The position numbers and the translations under genes are program-made. Below, one piece after another: positions 33,196 through 45,395 of a DNA stretch of 64,000 nucleotides (position 1 is its first letter; each line of letters opens with the position of its first letter). The notes under the pieces are model-generated. The model made no database searches, had not been told where the DNA came from, and saw only the letters and a list, made by a program, of their open reading frames with translations. Source of the stretch: Eledone cirrhosa (lineage: Eukaryota; Mollusca; Cephalopoda; Octopoda; Eledonidae); the NCBI GenBank assembly GCA_964016885.1, contig OZ024742.1, positions 355,303,382 through 355,367,381 on the forward strand. The letters run 5' to 3'.

Positions 33196-34270
33196 AGAAT
33201 GAAGTAACATCATTAGTCGAATTCGAGTTGCAGCCATCAAATATGTGTGTATGTATGTATGGACGAATGACTCCTGACTTCATCTTAGGCAATTTAAATT
33301 TATCACAGCTGACCTTCACACCAGTTCTGACCAAAACCAATTTCACCATGAGAAGAAGAAATAGAGGGGGTGAAGGGAAATAAAACGCAATACAGTGGAA
33401 TAATCACTAGCAGTTAATCCAGTACATTATTTATCCGACTTAAAAGGATAAATGACAAAATCGACCTAGGAAGGATTTCACCTTAGACAACACACATCCG
33501 AGACAAATAATGCAAGTCATTATATCCAACGTTACAAGGATTCCTCCAATTATCTGACCACAGTTGTCAATATGAAAATGCCAGAAAACATTGATTGCCA
33601 GCTTAATTATTTGTAAAAATATTAAAATTTACTGAAGCGAAAACCAAACCATACAGTGAGTTTGTTTTAGGACAACATGATCCTCCACAAATATGATATT
33701 ATTATGAAATTCAAGAAAGTTGATGTTTTGTTTTCCAGACACAAGAGAATGTTAATATAAGTAAACATTTGAGAAGCTGTTTCATTCCAATTATACTTCT
33801 TTTAAAAATGAAATGATGTTATTTCACAAGGGAGAATAGGGGAATATGTTCAAATTTCAATTGTAATAACGATGTTAAATCGGTAGTTCTTTCGTAGTAA
33901 AATATATACATTAATGCCATTGACAAAACTTTATTTCCACCTCTGTTAATGGGTTAATGACCTTATGACACACTAGCATTCTATATATATATATAAACAG
34001 TGGCCTACAGGCATAGAAACAGCATCAACATATTCTGCCCTAACCTGTATCACAAAACGAAACATTTTTGAGGAAAGTTTTGAATGTTTTTCAGAAGATT
34101 TTAAATAATTTGAAATTATTCAAGTGATGCTGAAATGTGTTAAATGTCTTTTATCTTCCATCGAGTTCAGGCTAGATGAATTGGTAGAATAACAACTATC
34201 TAACTGTACTCCTCAGTGAAATATGCAGCATGGAAATATACACAACTTCATATACCCTTCCATCTAGTTA
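33196..34270. other. No gene; degenerate SINE fragment at 33407-33485 (minus)
   Basis: AGTACATTATTTATCCGACT and GGATAAATGACAAAATCGAC are decayed forms of the SINE body. The rest is AT-rich without recognised content, apart from GAAAACCAAACCATACAGTG at 33641, a motif that recurs at 34430. Confidence 0.5.
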
Positions 34271-34340
34271 GTACAATATATATATATATATATATATTTA
34301 TTTTGCGAGGTTTTTTATATAAAATCGTGTGTCGAATAAA

Positions 34341-34518
34341 TATTGTTATGCTTGGGGAGGGTCATATTGTTGTAATATTTATATTTGAGGACCAAATGAA
34401 TTAACTGTGGAGATATAAAAGATACAGAAGCGGAAACCAACCAGACAGTGAGTGTGTTCTGTTATTATTTCTGGCAATAATATTACAACAATATGGCCCT
34501 CCCCAAGTATAACAATAT
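34341..34518. repeat. Inverted repeat, family zeta, between (TA)n runs
   Basis: ATTGTTATGCTTGGGGAGGG (34341) pairs with CCCTCCCCAAGTATAACAAT (34517), with arms of about 40 bases. Related single ends lie at 4948-4980 and 48754-48780. GGAAACCAACCAGACAGTGA inside recurs in diverged form at 33641. Confidence 0.75.
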
Positions 34519-34527
34519 ATATATATA

Positions 34528-34607
34528 TATTTATTAAAATAACAGATTAAAGTTTAAAAAAAGAATCGCTGCTTTCACGCAAATTTATTATTATTACTCT
34601 CTCTCTA

Positions 34608-34652
<45 letters not shown>
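34528..34652. repeat. Family alpha end followed by (CT)n and (TA)n
   Basis: AAATAACAGATTAAAGTTTA and GCTGCTTTCACGC repeat the left arm of the palindrome at 3534. (CT)n at 34597-34622 and (TA)n at 34623-34652 follow. Confidence 0.75.
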
Positions 34653-34662
<10 letters not shown>

Positions 34663-34764
34663 ATGTGTGTGTGCGTGTGTGTGTGTGGTTGTGTGTGTGG
34701 TTGTGTGTGTCTCTGTGAAAAAGGTAAACAGAAACGGTACAGTATTTGGAAGTCATATATTAGG

Positions 34765-34815
34765 TTAACGCGTGATATAGCAGGAAGAGGGTCTTAACAT
34801 TTTGGACGCTAGTCC
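34765..34815 (-). ncRNA. Degenerate hammerhead-like motif
   Basis: The minus strand has CTGATGA, then a good stem II (GGAC/GTCC around TAGC), then AAAA where GAAA is needed, followed by TGTTAAGACCC. The core G12 is lost, so this would be inactive. The arrangement still suggests descent from a hammerhead-bearing repeat. Confidence 0.35.
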
Positions 34816-35030
34816 TTCATCAGAAGAAAGAATCAGAAATAAAATAGATTGAGAGGACGGGGCGTGATGGAATTGAAAAAAATAACTTTGACCTCTCTTG
34901 CAAAACTGGTGGTGCTGGCGTTTTGTGTATGATTTGTTTTTTTAGGAAAGTGGATGATGGAGCGCGTCTACCAGAAATGGAAAAAAACGTTTTGTAAAAA
35001 GATACTTGAGCACATGCGTAAGCATGTGCT

Positions 35031-35068
<38 letters not shown>

Positions 35069-35440
35069 CATATATAACTCAGGGTAGAAACAGTTTAAAA
35101 TATGTTAGACCATTACTAAACAGACTATTCGATACATGGTGTCATTCCAGACTGGAGCAAGCTGTTGAAGTGGCAGCAGCTCAGCCCGAGTCTATAATAT
35201 ATATGAAATTATATGTATATATATATATCATTATTATTATTAATTTTTTTTTTTTTTATTTCTTTATTGTTTCTGAGATATATGCCGAGTGTCTTCCTGA
35301 CACCTAGGGCAAATAAATTCACCGTTTGCATTGGTAAGCCAGTTAATACAGCATATTGATTATAATAAAAAAAATAAAATAAAAAAAATGTATACATATA
35401 TACACATGTGCATATGTATATGTAAATACAAGGAGGGATA
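34816..35440. other. No gene; (TG)n near 35032-35060
   Basis: Mixed sequence with TG and TA tracts and an AT-rich stretch at 35220-35400. No conserved frame outside the end of element C. Confidence 0.5.
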
Positions 35441-35446
35441 TCAGTC

Positions 35447-38400
35447 TTACAGAGATAGTGCTCTTCTCAATACGTGTGCAGTACCAATCAAAACAATTTT
35501 GTACACCTCGTGCACAGAGGGTAGGCCAGGAATCATTCGCAAATATTGTTCTGTTCATTTCTTGATCATTCCCAGTCCTCCAATAATCACTGGTATTTCT
35601 CAATTTCAATAAGCAGATCTTTATATTTCCGTAGCCTGTCACATTCTTTTGCCGCGATATTGTGATCACATGGAATACTCATATCTATCAATAAACAGAC
35701 ATTGTTATGTTGATCCATTACAATGATGTCAGGTCTATTTGCTTTTAGGGTCCTGTCAGTATGTCCTTGCCCATTTGCTTTTCACAGTGATTTTATGTGC
35801 CTAGCAGTATCAGTTGCAACAGTTTCTTTAGTCTGTCCATCCTGGGTATCAAGCATGATATCAGTAGCATATGTTTTGCACTCCTTCAAGAAAGAAAGAA
35901 GCTTCTTACTTCTCTCATGATTTTCAACAAGTTTCAGCATACAGTCGTTAATTGTTTCAAGGTATTTGGCCAGTCCAATGATGGTGGTCCTGTAAGCAAG
36001 TTCAAATTGGATCAGGCTACGGCCTCTTTGAGTTCTAGGAAGGTAAAGACGATCCACATTTGCTTTTGGGTGGTGCATCCAATTACAGGTCAGTAGCTTA
36101 CGGACTTTGGTGTTGATTCTTTGGATTTCACTCATATTCCAGTTCAACACACCGTAGATATAAGTGGCAACTGGCACTGCCAATGAATTTATGGCTAGCA
36201 CCTTGTTACGAGCGTTTAGTTCTGATCTCAGAACTGCACGTACTCTCCTGTAACATTCATACTTGCATGCTGTATACCAGAGCCCTCATTAATCCCTAAG
36301 TATTTATAGGTTGTTCCTGCTCAAGTTCCTTTATGATTGTTTCAGCATCCAATTGAACTGTGTCTGAGTTGACAAGCTTCCCATTCTTGAAAGTGGCTTT
36401 TGCACACATGTCAAGTCCAAACTCCATCCTGGTATCATCGCTAAACGTTTTTACTGTCCGCAAAAGGCCTTTCAGTTCGTCATTATCTTTGCAATATAGC
36501 TTCAAATCATCCATATAAAATAGGTGGCTTATTTTTCTGTTGTCAATTCTATAACCGTACCCTATTCTATTAAGTTCTATTAAGTTCGGATGTAAGGTTC
36601 TATTAAGTTCTATTAAGTTCGGATGTAAGGGGTATTAAAGCTATGCAGAAAAACAAGGGTGAAAGTGAGTCACCCTGGAATATACCAGAGTTGATGTTTA
36701 TATTCCAAGAGCACAGTACCCCAGTGGAATCAGGCAATTGGAGATGTGTGTTCCATAATGACATATTGTGTTTCAGGAAGTTTGAGCTCACAGGTGAGAT
36801 GTTGAAGATGTCCAGTGGTTTCAGAATCCATGAGTGTGGTAGGCTGTCAAAGGCTTTTTTTATAATCGATCCATGCTGAACTGAGATTTCTGTGTTTATT
36901 ATGACAGTTCTCAATGATCATACGATTAATCAAATGTTGATCTTTGCAACCATATGAACCTCGTCGGCACCCTTTATGTTCAATGGGGAAAATATTGTTC
37001 TCCTCAAAAATCACATATGCTTTTTCCATGAGAATAGAGGTTAATAGTTTATAAGTGGTGGACAACCATGTTATGGGCCGATAGTTTTTTTGGATCTTTG
37101 GTTTCGTTGTTCTTTGGTAGAAAGTAGGTAATGCCACTTGCTATCCAATCAGGTGTATTTTTTGGATATTTCATAATTCCATTAAACAGTTTGACCAATA
37201 TATTTTGAGTGTACGGGAGTGAGGAACGCCAGAAATTTGGCACCCTGTCTCTACCAGGAGATTTCCATTTATGAGATTTATTGAGTGCTGTCCTTAACTC
37301 CGCTATAGAGATGTGTTCCCACGCCTGTTTTTCTAAATTTGTGTAGGAATTTTCCAGGCGACTAATCCAATCTACATTAGCATTATATGTCTTCTCATCA
37401 CTCCAAATCTTACTCCAGAAGTTTTCAACTACTTCTATGGACGGGAGTGGGGGATGGGGCTTTAAAAATAATGTTTTTCTTCCCTGCTTCTCTACAAAAT
37501 GACATTGGATGAGAACAACTTATTTTGCCTGTAGATGTTGTTTCGCTTCTCGAATCTACGAATTCGTTGGGGTTTTACTTGGACTTTTTGTTTAAGAGAT
37601 TATTTTCTTAAAACTATTGCTTCTCTAGAAGACAGTCCATATTTTATCTTTAGCTTTCTTACCTTCTTGGATTTTATATCATTTCCAGCGGTTAACTCAC
37701 ACAATAAAGATATTTCTCCTCTCATTACGCCAATCTCCTTTTCGATTCTAGTCCTCCAAATTGGTTTACCTGGAAGGTTTGATATTTTGTTGCATAAATG
37801 ATTTCATTTAACTCAGTAAGATCAGGTTCTAGTTCTTCTATGATTTCTTTTGTCACAGAATTACAAATCATTATTTGTTTTCAAATCCCGTCGAGGTTAA
37901 CTTTGCTTTTCATCCTTACGGGGTCGATAAAATAAAGTACCAGTAATGTACAGGGTAATTACTGGCCTTGTGCCAAAAGTAGAAACAATTATTTGTTTTC
38001 TATTTTGTATTGTGTTTGGGAGTTTTTGAAGTGGTTCTCTATCATTTGTACTAGAAAGTCTTACTACTGGAAGCTCATTCAGTATTTTTTTATTTAATTC
38101 CTTCATAGTCTCCCTGTCCTCTTCAGCAGATGTTTGGTTTGCAATTACTGTTTCCAGTCCCTCTCGTGGCTATTTTCAGCGGGTTAAATAGGGCTGACCA
38201 TTTCGACAAACCTATTTGTGATTTGGTCAGATGGAGGTCTTTCAGTAAAGTCTTTTGCCTGGTTACTATCTCCATGAGATTCTTCAGTTCTTTCATCATT
38301 TATATGTATGTCATTTTCCACAGCCTGCTTGATCGCAGTTAGTTCTGTGTCTGTGAGTCTATTATTTCTGAAGATAAACCTCCTTACATTTGCCAACTTA

Positions 38401-38718
38401 TTTCCATCCACGTCTGCTAGCTTGATTCCGAGTTTTCCAGATTCTGTAAGAGTTTAAATTGTTTCTGTCTTGTGATGGCTTATCTAATGCATAGTAATAT
38501 GCATATATTACTTCTTTATAATCTTCTCTGCTCCATTTCATCCTTTTAGGTTTTTCCTTTTGAGGTGGTTTGGGTGGTGCAACTGGAGGGTTCGAGTTGG
38601 GGCAATCCCCGATCAAGTGAAAATTCAGGTCCATAATTGTAGAAGAGTTTGTGCCAGAGGAGGAATTTTCGATCTCAGGTTGGCACCTTCCGGAGGGACG
38701 CGCTTTCTGATTAACCAT
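35447..38718 (-). pseudogene. Element C single ORF: DNA-binding N-term, RT, REL endonuclease (broken)
   Basis: Recognised pieces in order: KRMKWSREDYKEVIYAYYYA (Myb-like N-terminal DNA-binding type, ~38590), NKLANVRRFIF (~38400), a SINE insertion, then RT pieces YRPITWLSTTYKLL and EHKGCRRGSYG (~37060-36950), [18 protein letters not shown] (~36660), YMDDLKLYCK (36514), VDRLYLPRTQRGRSL (~36040) and the C-terminal IVLIGTAHVLRR (~35480). Stops and frameshifts separate the pieces, so no function is expected. In intact relatives the protein nicks target DNA and reverse-transcribes the element RNA. Confidence 0.83.
37882..37990 (+). repeat. 5'-truncated SINE inserted in element C
   Basis: Begins within box B (TCAAATCCCGTCGAGG) and runs to GTAGAAACAATTAT. 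ATTATTTGTTTTC occurs at 37870-37882 and again at 37988-38000, a good target-site duplication. The SINE is therefore younger than element C. Confidence 0.85.
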
Positions 38719-38929
38719 AGGACAACCGATTTGGTATTGTGTATTAATTTTTATTTGTTCATCTCGCAGTACATGCTTGCGTTAAGCATGGTATTGGACG
38801 AACATGGAAAGTTGCCCGTCTCTTTGGGTAGTGCAATTGCTGGCTGGCACTGAGATCATTATTACTATTCTAACAGTATAGTTATGTCATTGCTGTTGTT
38901 GATTGAGGTGTGCTCTGGAAGCGTCGAGT

Positions 38930-39138
38930 CCTACAGGATTGGTGGGGTAACTAGGAGAACCATAGGTGGCCATCCCCCCTATTGGGGAATTTTTCTTGTT
39001 GTATTTTTCTTGTTACTTTGTTATTGTTATTCATATTGTTTACTCGATTTTTCTGTAAAACCCCACTGTCCCAGTCTTTTGTATTGTCCCCTATATGTCG
39101 GCCCTTGTAGCCAATAAATGAAATCATTATTATTATTG
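38930..39138 (+). repeat. 3' UTR fragment of an A-type LINE (A3)
   Basis: CCCCCTATTGGGGAATTTTT, then TGTCCCAGTC.TTTGTATTGT and AATGAAATCATTATTATTAT parallel the 3' UTR of A2 (44825-44985) but are diverged. No coding part is present. The (ATT)n tail is immediately followed by the A2 5' end. Confidence 0.7.
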
Positions 39139-39699
39139 GCGACCTATCTAGGAAATCGTATTATCCTCAGCTCCGCAAAGGTTTGTTTTCAGTTGTTTCA
39201 AAATACCAGTTATGGAATATTTTTGTTGTTAAGTGTTTATAAGTTCACATATATTGCTTTCTGAAAAGTTACAAACAAATATTGGGGCTTTGAGCCCAAA
39301 GCTTAAACTTTTTATTTAGCAAACAATATATTTCTTTGAAAAAAAAACATAGACGACAAATTTAACGTGTCTAACAGACCCCCCCCCCACCACCACCACC
39401 AACACCATTGTAAGCCTTGCTACAGTTCCCAACACTGAAAATATAATTAATAGCAGTCTGAGTTATTTAGAATTGTCGCATAAAGACATGGATTTCCCGC
39501 CATTACCAATAACTGCAGGTGTTCAAGCCGCCACCCCTCCACCGGAATGTCAAAAAGAAGAACCAACATCACTGATACCAGCACCATCACCAGCACCACC
39601 ACCACCGCAGCGACAACCGAAACCCCAAAAAAATAATTGAAAATAAATAAACTAAAAATAACAATAACAACAACAGCAACAACAACAACAATGAGAATA

Positions 39700-41200
39700 A
39701 CAACATCAACACCATCGCAAATAAAAATGTGAAGTTTGCTAAAGCAGGCAAGAAAAGCGAAACAATCGAGGTAAGCCAGGATGAATTAAATGAAGCCAAG
39801 AGAATGGTAAAAAAAGATGGTTTCAGGGTCAGAAACACACCTAATAAAATGGAGCATCGGCGCCTATGCACCGTGTCTTATCGGGCGATAAACACACAAT
39901 CGGGCCGAGTGGAACAGGCATCCGAGTCCCAAATATAAAACGCTTTGGTACATGTGTGGGCTAAAAAAAACCACATCAGACGTGGGCAGAAATATGGAAC
40001 CGTGGACGTGTTCTTTGGAACACCACAGGAAGCCAGAGAGTACTCCATGACCCAATTAAGGAGCAACGACTTCTCACTAGTCCCAGTCTATTGTGGTCAG
40101 AGACTGGTGAAGATCAGCGTGACCCACGTTCCACCGGCCATCGAAATCCCTGGCTAATGGCTGCCGTTCTCGCCGGCATCGAGGCCAACACGAAAATAAT
40201 TGAAATAACAAAAGAAAAGCAGGAGAACTGGTCCGGATCTGGGATGGAGCTCATGATCCAATCGGACCAAAAAAGCATTGAGGAAAATTCAGAGGTGATA
40301 CACCTCACTGACGGCAGCCACCGCCCCGTAATCGTTGAGGGTAGAAGGCCTAGGTGTGTCGTTTGTGGTGAAGGAACCCACCTAAAGGCGTTCTGCCATC
40401 AGGCTAAAATGTTGAGGCCATCTCTCTTACGCACCCCATGACTCAACCATCAACACCACCAGCAGCAGAAATGGCAGAAACAAATGTAACAGCAACAACA
40501 GAAGCACTGTAGCAGAAACAACACCAGCAGCACTAGCAAGATCAACACCACCACCACGCACCGGGCCAGAACTAGCAACGGCGACTCCACCATCCACCAC
40601 GCCAAAACCAATACCTACGCCTATGGAGGATTTTCCACTCCCCGACCTATCGCAACTGGAGACAGATTGTGACGACGAGGAGTGGGAAACTGTATCAGGA
40701 AAAAAAGAAAAAATGAAAAAGAACCCCAAAAAGAAAAAAATCCTCTTCCTCCCGCTTCTAAAAACAAAATACAGGGGGAAACAAATAAACTAACAAACAA
40801 AAAAGTTAGGAGAGTTTGCCACCTTCCACACCAGCATCACCCACCTCAGCACCACAAACACCAACCCCATCACCATCATTAAAACCAACACCACCATCAC
40901 CAACACCACAAAGGTCACGAAAAAGCGCAACAGAAACAAACCCCAAAACGCAAACAAAAAAAACAACCAAAACGATACACACTATACAGCATTAAATTTG
41001 AACAACAACCAATTATTACACTACATCCAAAACAACACCAGCATCACAGAAAAATACTACACACCATCCCAAAAATTCACACCACCTCCACACATACAAA
41101 TCACTCGCATCACAGAAAACGTACACGACACTAAAACAAAAATTCCCCAAGGACATCGGAGACATTCTATAAGCACTCTCCAGGAGGATTTATAAGGACA
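39700..41200 (+). pseudogene. LINE A2 ORF1 remnant with CCHC knuckle
   Basis: KKSETIEVSQDELNEAKRMV, TVSYRAINTQSGRVEQASES and KYGTVDVFFGTPQEAREYS align by eye with A1 ORF1 residues about 170-265. The knuckle RCVVCGEGTHLKAFC is kept near 40355-40400. TAA at 39936 and several frameshifts break the frame. The 3' part is rich in CACCA/CAACA codons. Confidence 0.82.
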
Positions 41201-41305
41201 ATCTTTCGGAGGAGGCCACAAGCAGTGAGAAGGATGGAGAAACCATCCTTCCTCTACGAGAAGTAAGGGAAGTCGTCTTTCCCATCTTTGCCACTCCTTT
41301 TGAAC

Positions 41306-44300
41306 ATGACCTCACTCAGAATAAGTAGCATAAATGCGCGTGGTTTGGTGTCGTCATAGAAACAGGGCCACCTGCTGAACGACCTCAGGTCACTAAACAT
41401 AGATGTGGTAGCCATCAGCGAGACCAGAATCTCCGAGGCACGGGCTTTTGCACCGATCTTTGGCCGCTACGATGTGTACGCATCACCCAGCCGCCCTGGA
41501 TCAGGGGAAGGAGATGCTGTGCTTTTTCGGAGAGGTTGGACCTCGCCATACGGGCCATCTTCCTGGACGCAGAAGGTAAGTTGGTGCTCCTGGACGTGAC
41601 CAGTGGAGACGGGCAAGCGTTCAGGCTAGTGGCTGTCTATGCCCCGACAGGAGCAGGGCAGCCTGATTTCTTCCGGCGTCTTCAGATCTTTCTTGGAACG
41701 TCCCGCTCTTTAGTGTTAGTGGGCAACTGGAACTGGATTTTAGATGCACGCTGGGAGAGTGTGGGTTTAGCGGATAGGGGAGGAGAGTGCAAGAGCCTCG
41801 CCAACATGCTCAGGGGTTTTGAACTGTCTGAGAGGAACCGATTGGATTTCCCGAATGTGCCAATGTGGATTTGGACAAACCGTATCGGGTCATCCAGATC
41901 ATATCTAGATGGAGTATTTTGTAGGGAAATAGATATGTCTAGCATAGGATGTCCACAATTCAAGATAGTCAGCTACACGGACCACAAATTCGTGATATGT
42001 GTGGTTGACTTAGATAGGCTTCATGAAATTGGACTCGGCTACTGGAAGCTAAACGCGTCCTTACCAGCGCGCAAGGCCTACAGAGACCGGATAAGCAAAC
42101 TAGTTAAGCGGGCGTTGACGGGGGCCATCGTCAACAACAAGAGGTGGTTTGCTCTAAAAAGAGCGATTAGAATAGAGTTCATTAGGTTTAGTAAGGATAT
42201 AGCAATAGAGAAAACATAGAGCAGAGGGAGAACTATTTAGAAAAATAGACGAGGCGCTTAGCAAAGGCATCGCGACCGACGTACTTGCGGCGAAATTGGC
42301 CCTTGACCAATTCTTCAATGCAAAGTACGAAGACTGCGTTGTCAGAGCTAGGGAGCGTGCTCTCAGACACGAGGGGACGAAAGCCGTTCAATGAGCCCGA
42401 GTGGCAAGGCGCGTCGTGGCAACAAAGCCTCGATCCGGTCATTGGTGGACCACGACGAGCGCATGCTACACGATCCCGTGCAAATGTGTGAAGCTTTCCA
42501 GCGACATTTCGCACAGCTGTTCGGCGGCAGCGGCGGGCCGGATCGAGGGATGGACTTTAGTGTCTACCTCGACGTACTGCCGCGGCTCTCGGCCACTGAG
42601 GCGGAGTGTTGCGAAAAGCCGTTTACAGACGCTGAAGTACGGGAGGAAATGACTGGCTGCACAATAGGTAAATCGCCTGGTTTGGATAGTCTGCTCTATT
42701 AACTTTACGTACATATGGCAGACTTGTTCAGAGGCCTCTTGGCGGACGTCAACTGCAACTGGCAACAGAACGGGAGAATTCCCAGCTCTGTCAGCCGAGG
42801 AGCTGGGGGGCTGCTGAGAAAGGATCCGAACCAGGGGGATAACATAGATAATTTCAGGCCCATAACTCTGCTAAACACAGAGTTCAAGATTGTTGCCAAG
42901 GTGCTAGCAAAGAGTTTGGCGCTTGTCGTTGGTGGTCTGGTTTGGAGAGGCGCAGATCTGCCCCATTTCCGACAGATCCATCAGGACAATCTCCACCTCA
43001 TGAGATATATCGTGGTGAGGGTAGCTAGGGAACCTGGCACGGGTGGGTCCTTGATCAATTTAGATCAGTCGAAAGCTTTCGATAGGGTTGACCATCGTTA
43101 TCTGGCGGCTGTCTTGACAGCGGCTGATTTCGGGCCCGTCTTCAGAGACTGGATTGCTGCCATGCACAACGACATTCTGCTCTGTGGTGATAGTGAACGG
43201 TCACCTTTCGGAACCGTTCAACATAATGCGCTCGGTCCGCCAAGGATTTCCGCTCTCGTCCCTCTTGTACGTATTGACTCTCGAGCCATTATTGCACAAA
43301 CTGGAGACGTTGAAGGGGATCCCGCGCGCACTAGGATGCGGAAGATCCGTGTCAGCACATGCGGACGATGTCACCGTAGTGGTGTCGAGCGCCAAACACA
43401 TCGAGGCGAACGGCACTACACTAACAGAATACGAAGCGGTGCCAGGGGCAATGATCAACCAGGAATAGTCAGTGGTCTTGCAGCTCGGCACCTGGAGAGG
43501 CAGGTCCATGCCGTCCAACAGCGACATCGATCGCTGGACAGAAGGATCGATTAAATTGCTAGGGGTCTGGTTCGGTCATGACCTCCAGACGGACAAAAAC
43601 TGGGACGAGGTGACGAGCATGGTGGGTTCTCTCACCCAGAAATGGGCGGAGAGGAAGCTATCCCTGAAAGGCCGAGCGGAGATGGCTAACGCGTACATCG
43701 CGTCCGTCATCTACTACCTCCTGACCGTCGTACCTTGTCCTAAGCCCCGCCTGGCTGCGCTGGAGCGTTTGTTCTTTCGCCTTTTGTGGAAGGGACGCGC
43801 TCCGATGGTCAGGTGGTCCATCTGTTGTCAACACCCGCTATGTGGAGGGCTGGGCATGCCGTGGCTGATGATGCGCAGGTACGCGCTCAGGCTACGACAT
43901 CTCCACCTCTTCCTCGACGGTGATCAGGTGTGGTCGCCGTTTGCTAGACACGTATTTCCCCAGCTCGTTTCCTTGACGGAGCTGCAGTCCTGGGTCAAGC
44001 GAAGACCGAGAGGGAGTGGCTGGAGACTGGAATGTCTTCAGGCGCTCACAGCCCTCGACCAATCGGGCAATGTGATCGGTGGAAACTCCAGCTCGGCGTT
44101 CTATAGAGGATTAGTGGAGGGGAAGAGCGACGACGTACTTGGGGAAAAACTAGGCGTCGACGAAAATCAACTAGCCAATCTCTTCGGAAGAACTTTCGGG
44201 CCAGGGCCCATGGACAACTTCCAGAAATATCTGGCCTGGCAGTGCTACCGAGGAGCCTTGCCAGTTCGGGATAAACTCTACAGGCATGGAGGTGCCGTCA

Positions 44301-44725
44301 GCCGGGCATGTCCGAGATGCGGGCAGGGCGACGAAACCGTCCTGCACGCACTCGTCCAGTGTCTGAAAATTGCTGACTTGTGGGTTTATGTCGAACACCT
44401 GCTGTCGCGTTTAGGACGGATCCGGCTATCATCTGAGTCCATCATGAGGATTGCCCCGCCCTCCTCCTTTAGCCGGGAAGGGCAGGCAGTTTTTATCTGT
44501 CTGGTGGCCATGGCGAAAGAGATAGTATGGTGGACACGTTTGAAATGGCTGAAGACGAGCACTTACCTCTTCGGTGATGCTCTGATTGACTATTTCAAAT
44601 TTCATTTGAAAAGGAAAATCAGAGTAGAGAGGGAAGTGCTCTCTTCCCACCATTTCGTTGAAAGATGGGTGAGAGAAACAAGAATGGCCCGAGTGAATGA
44701 GCCTACTCTGAGTATATATCTGTAA
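41306..44725 (+). pseudogene. LINE A2 ORF2 remnant: APE endonuclease and RT, multiply broken
   Basis: The ATG at 41306 matches the A1 start, but TAG replaces the Trp codon of SSWKQ at codon 18. Further pieces: the SETRI frame at 41405, GDWNG seen as GNWNW (Asp lost), TDHKFVICV, a stop after AIEKT at 42217, then RT pieces NFRPITLLNTEFKIVAK, NLDQSKAFDRVDH, QGFPLSSLLY (Cys changed to Phe) and HADD in place of YADD. 43472-44725 is open for 417 codons with the knuckle CPRCGQGDETVLHALVQC. It shows Cys at the position where A1 has its only stop. Confidence 0.85.
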
Positions 44726-44986
44726 ATTAAAGGTGGAAAACTGGGAGAGCGCACTTGCCTTGGTGGTCAGGGTCATTGTGGCCTTTTACTGGGCTTTCTC
44801 CACAAATGTCCCTCCGAAGTCTCCACCCTATTGGGGAATGTTTCATTGTTATTTTTTGTTACATCCTCTGTTTTTGTTTTTTACACGCAGAAATGCCCAT
44901 TTGTACTGTCCTGTATTGTCCTGCATTGTCCTTACTGTCTACTTTATGTAAACCCTTGTGGTTAATAACGTAATCATTATTATTAT

Positions 44987-45170
44987 AGGCGCGGATTGGC
45001 AGTATCGGTAGAGGGTCTGACGCCATGCTTTCCAGCATAGTTACGTCCCTTTGCGATCTGAGTTCAAATCCCGCCGAGGTTGACTTTGCCTTTCATCCTT
45101 ACGGGGTCGATAAAATAAAGTACCAGTAATGCACTGGGTAATTGCTGGCCTTGTGCCTAAAGTAGAAACA

Positions 45171-45178
<8 letters not shown>
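44987..45178 (+). repeat. tRNA-derived SINE directly after LINE A2
   Basis: GCGGATTGGCAGTATCGG head, GAGTTCAAATCCCGCC box B, CCTTACGGGGTCGATAAAAT body and GTAGAAACAATTATT tail running into (ATT)n at 45172-45202. It begins inside the (ATT)n tail of A2. Confidence 0.9.
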
Positions 45179-45202
<24 letters not shown>

Positions 45203-45395
45203 ATGTCGGTGGATTGACAGTATCGCTAGAGCGTCTGACGCCATGCTTTACAGCAAAGAGAAACGGCCCTTTGTGGTCTGAGTTCAAATCCTGCCGAGGT
45301 TTACTTTACCTTTCATCCTTACGGGTTCCACAAATTAAAGCACCATTAATACACTGCGATAATTGCTGGCCTTGTGCCAAAAGTAGAAACAACTA
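45203..45395 (+). repeat. tRNA-derived SINE joined to hairpin repeat
   Basis: TCGGTGGATTGACAGTATCG head, box B-like region, CCTTACGGGTTCCACAAAT body and a GTAGAAACAACTATTATACG tail that continues directly into the hairpin repeat. Starts in the (ATT)n tail of the previous SINE. Confidence 0.87.

Larger units (their letters stand above)
35447..38880 (-). mobile_element. R4-like element C, decayed, with a SINE inside
   Basis: Minus strand, from an N-terminal DNA-binding-type segment near 38718 to a stop at 35447-35449 that follows IVLIGTAHVLRRALSL. The gene plan equals family B, but the sequence is clearly different and closer to element D in its C-terminus (TAHVLRRALSL against TAHILRKILST). 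A 5'-truncated SINE sits at 37882-37990. Confidence 0.85.
39140..44985 (+). mobile_element. LINE A2: second copy of the L1/Tx1-like element
   Basis: Same architecture as A1 in the opposite orientation: 5' UTR with the TTGGGGCTTTGAGCCCAA hairpin (39281), ORF1 remains 39700-41200, ORF2 remains 41306-44725, 3' UTR ending in ATCATTATTATTAT. ORF2 DNA is very similar to A1. The copy is full length but broken by many mutations. Confidence 0.87.
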
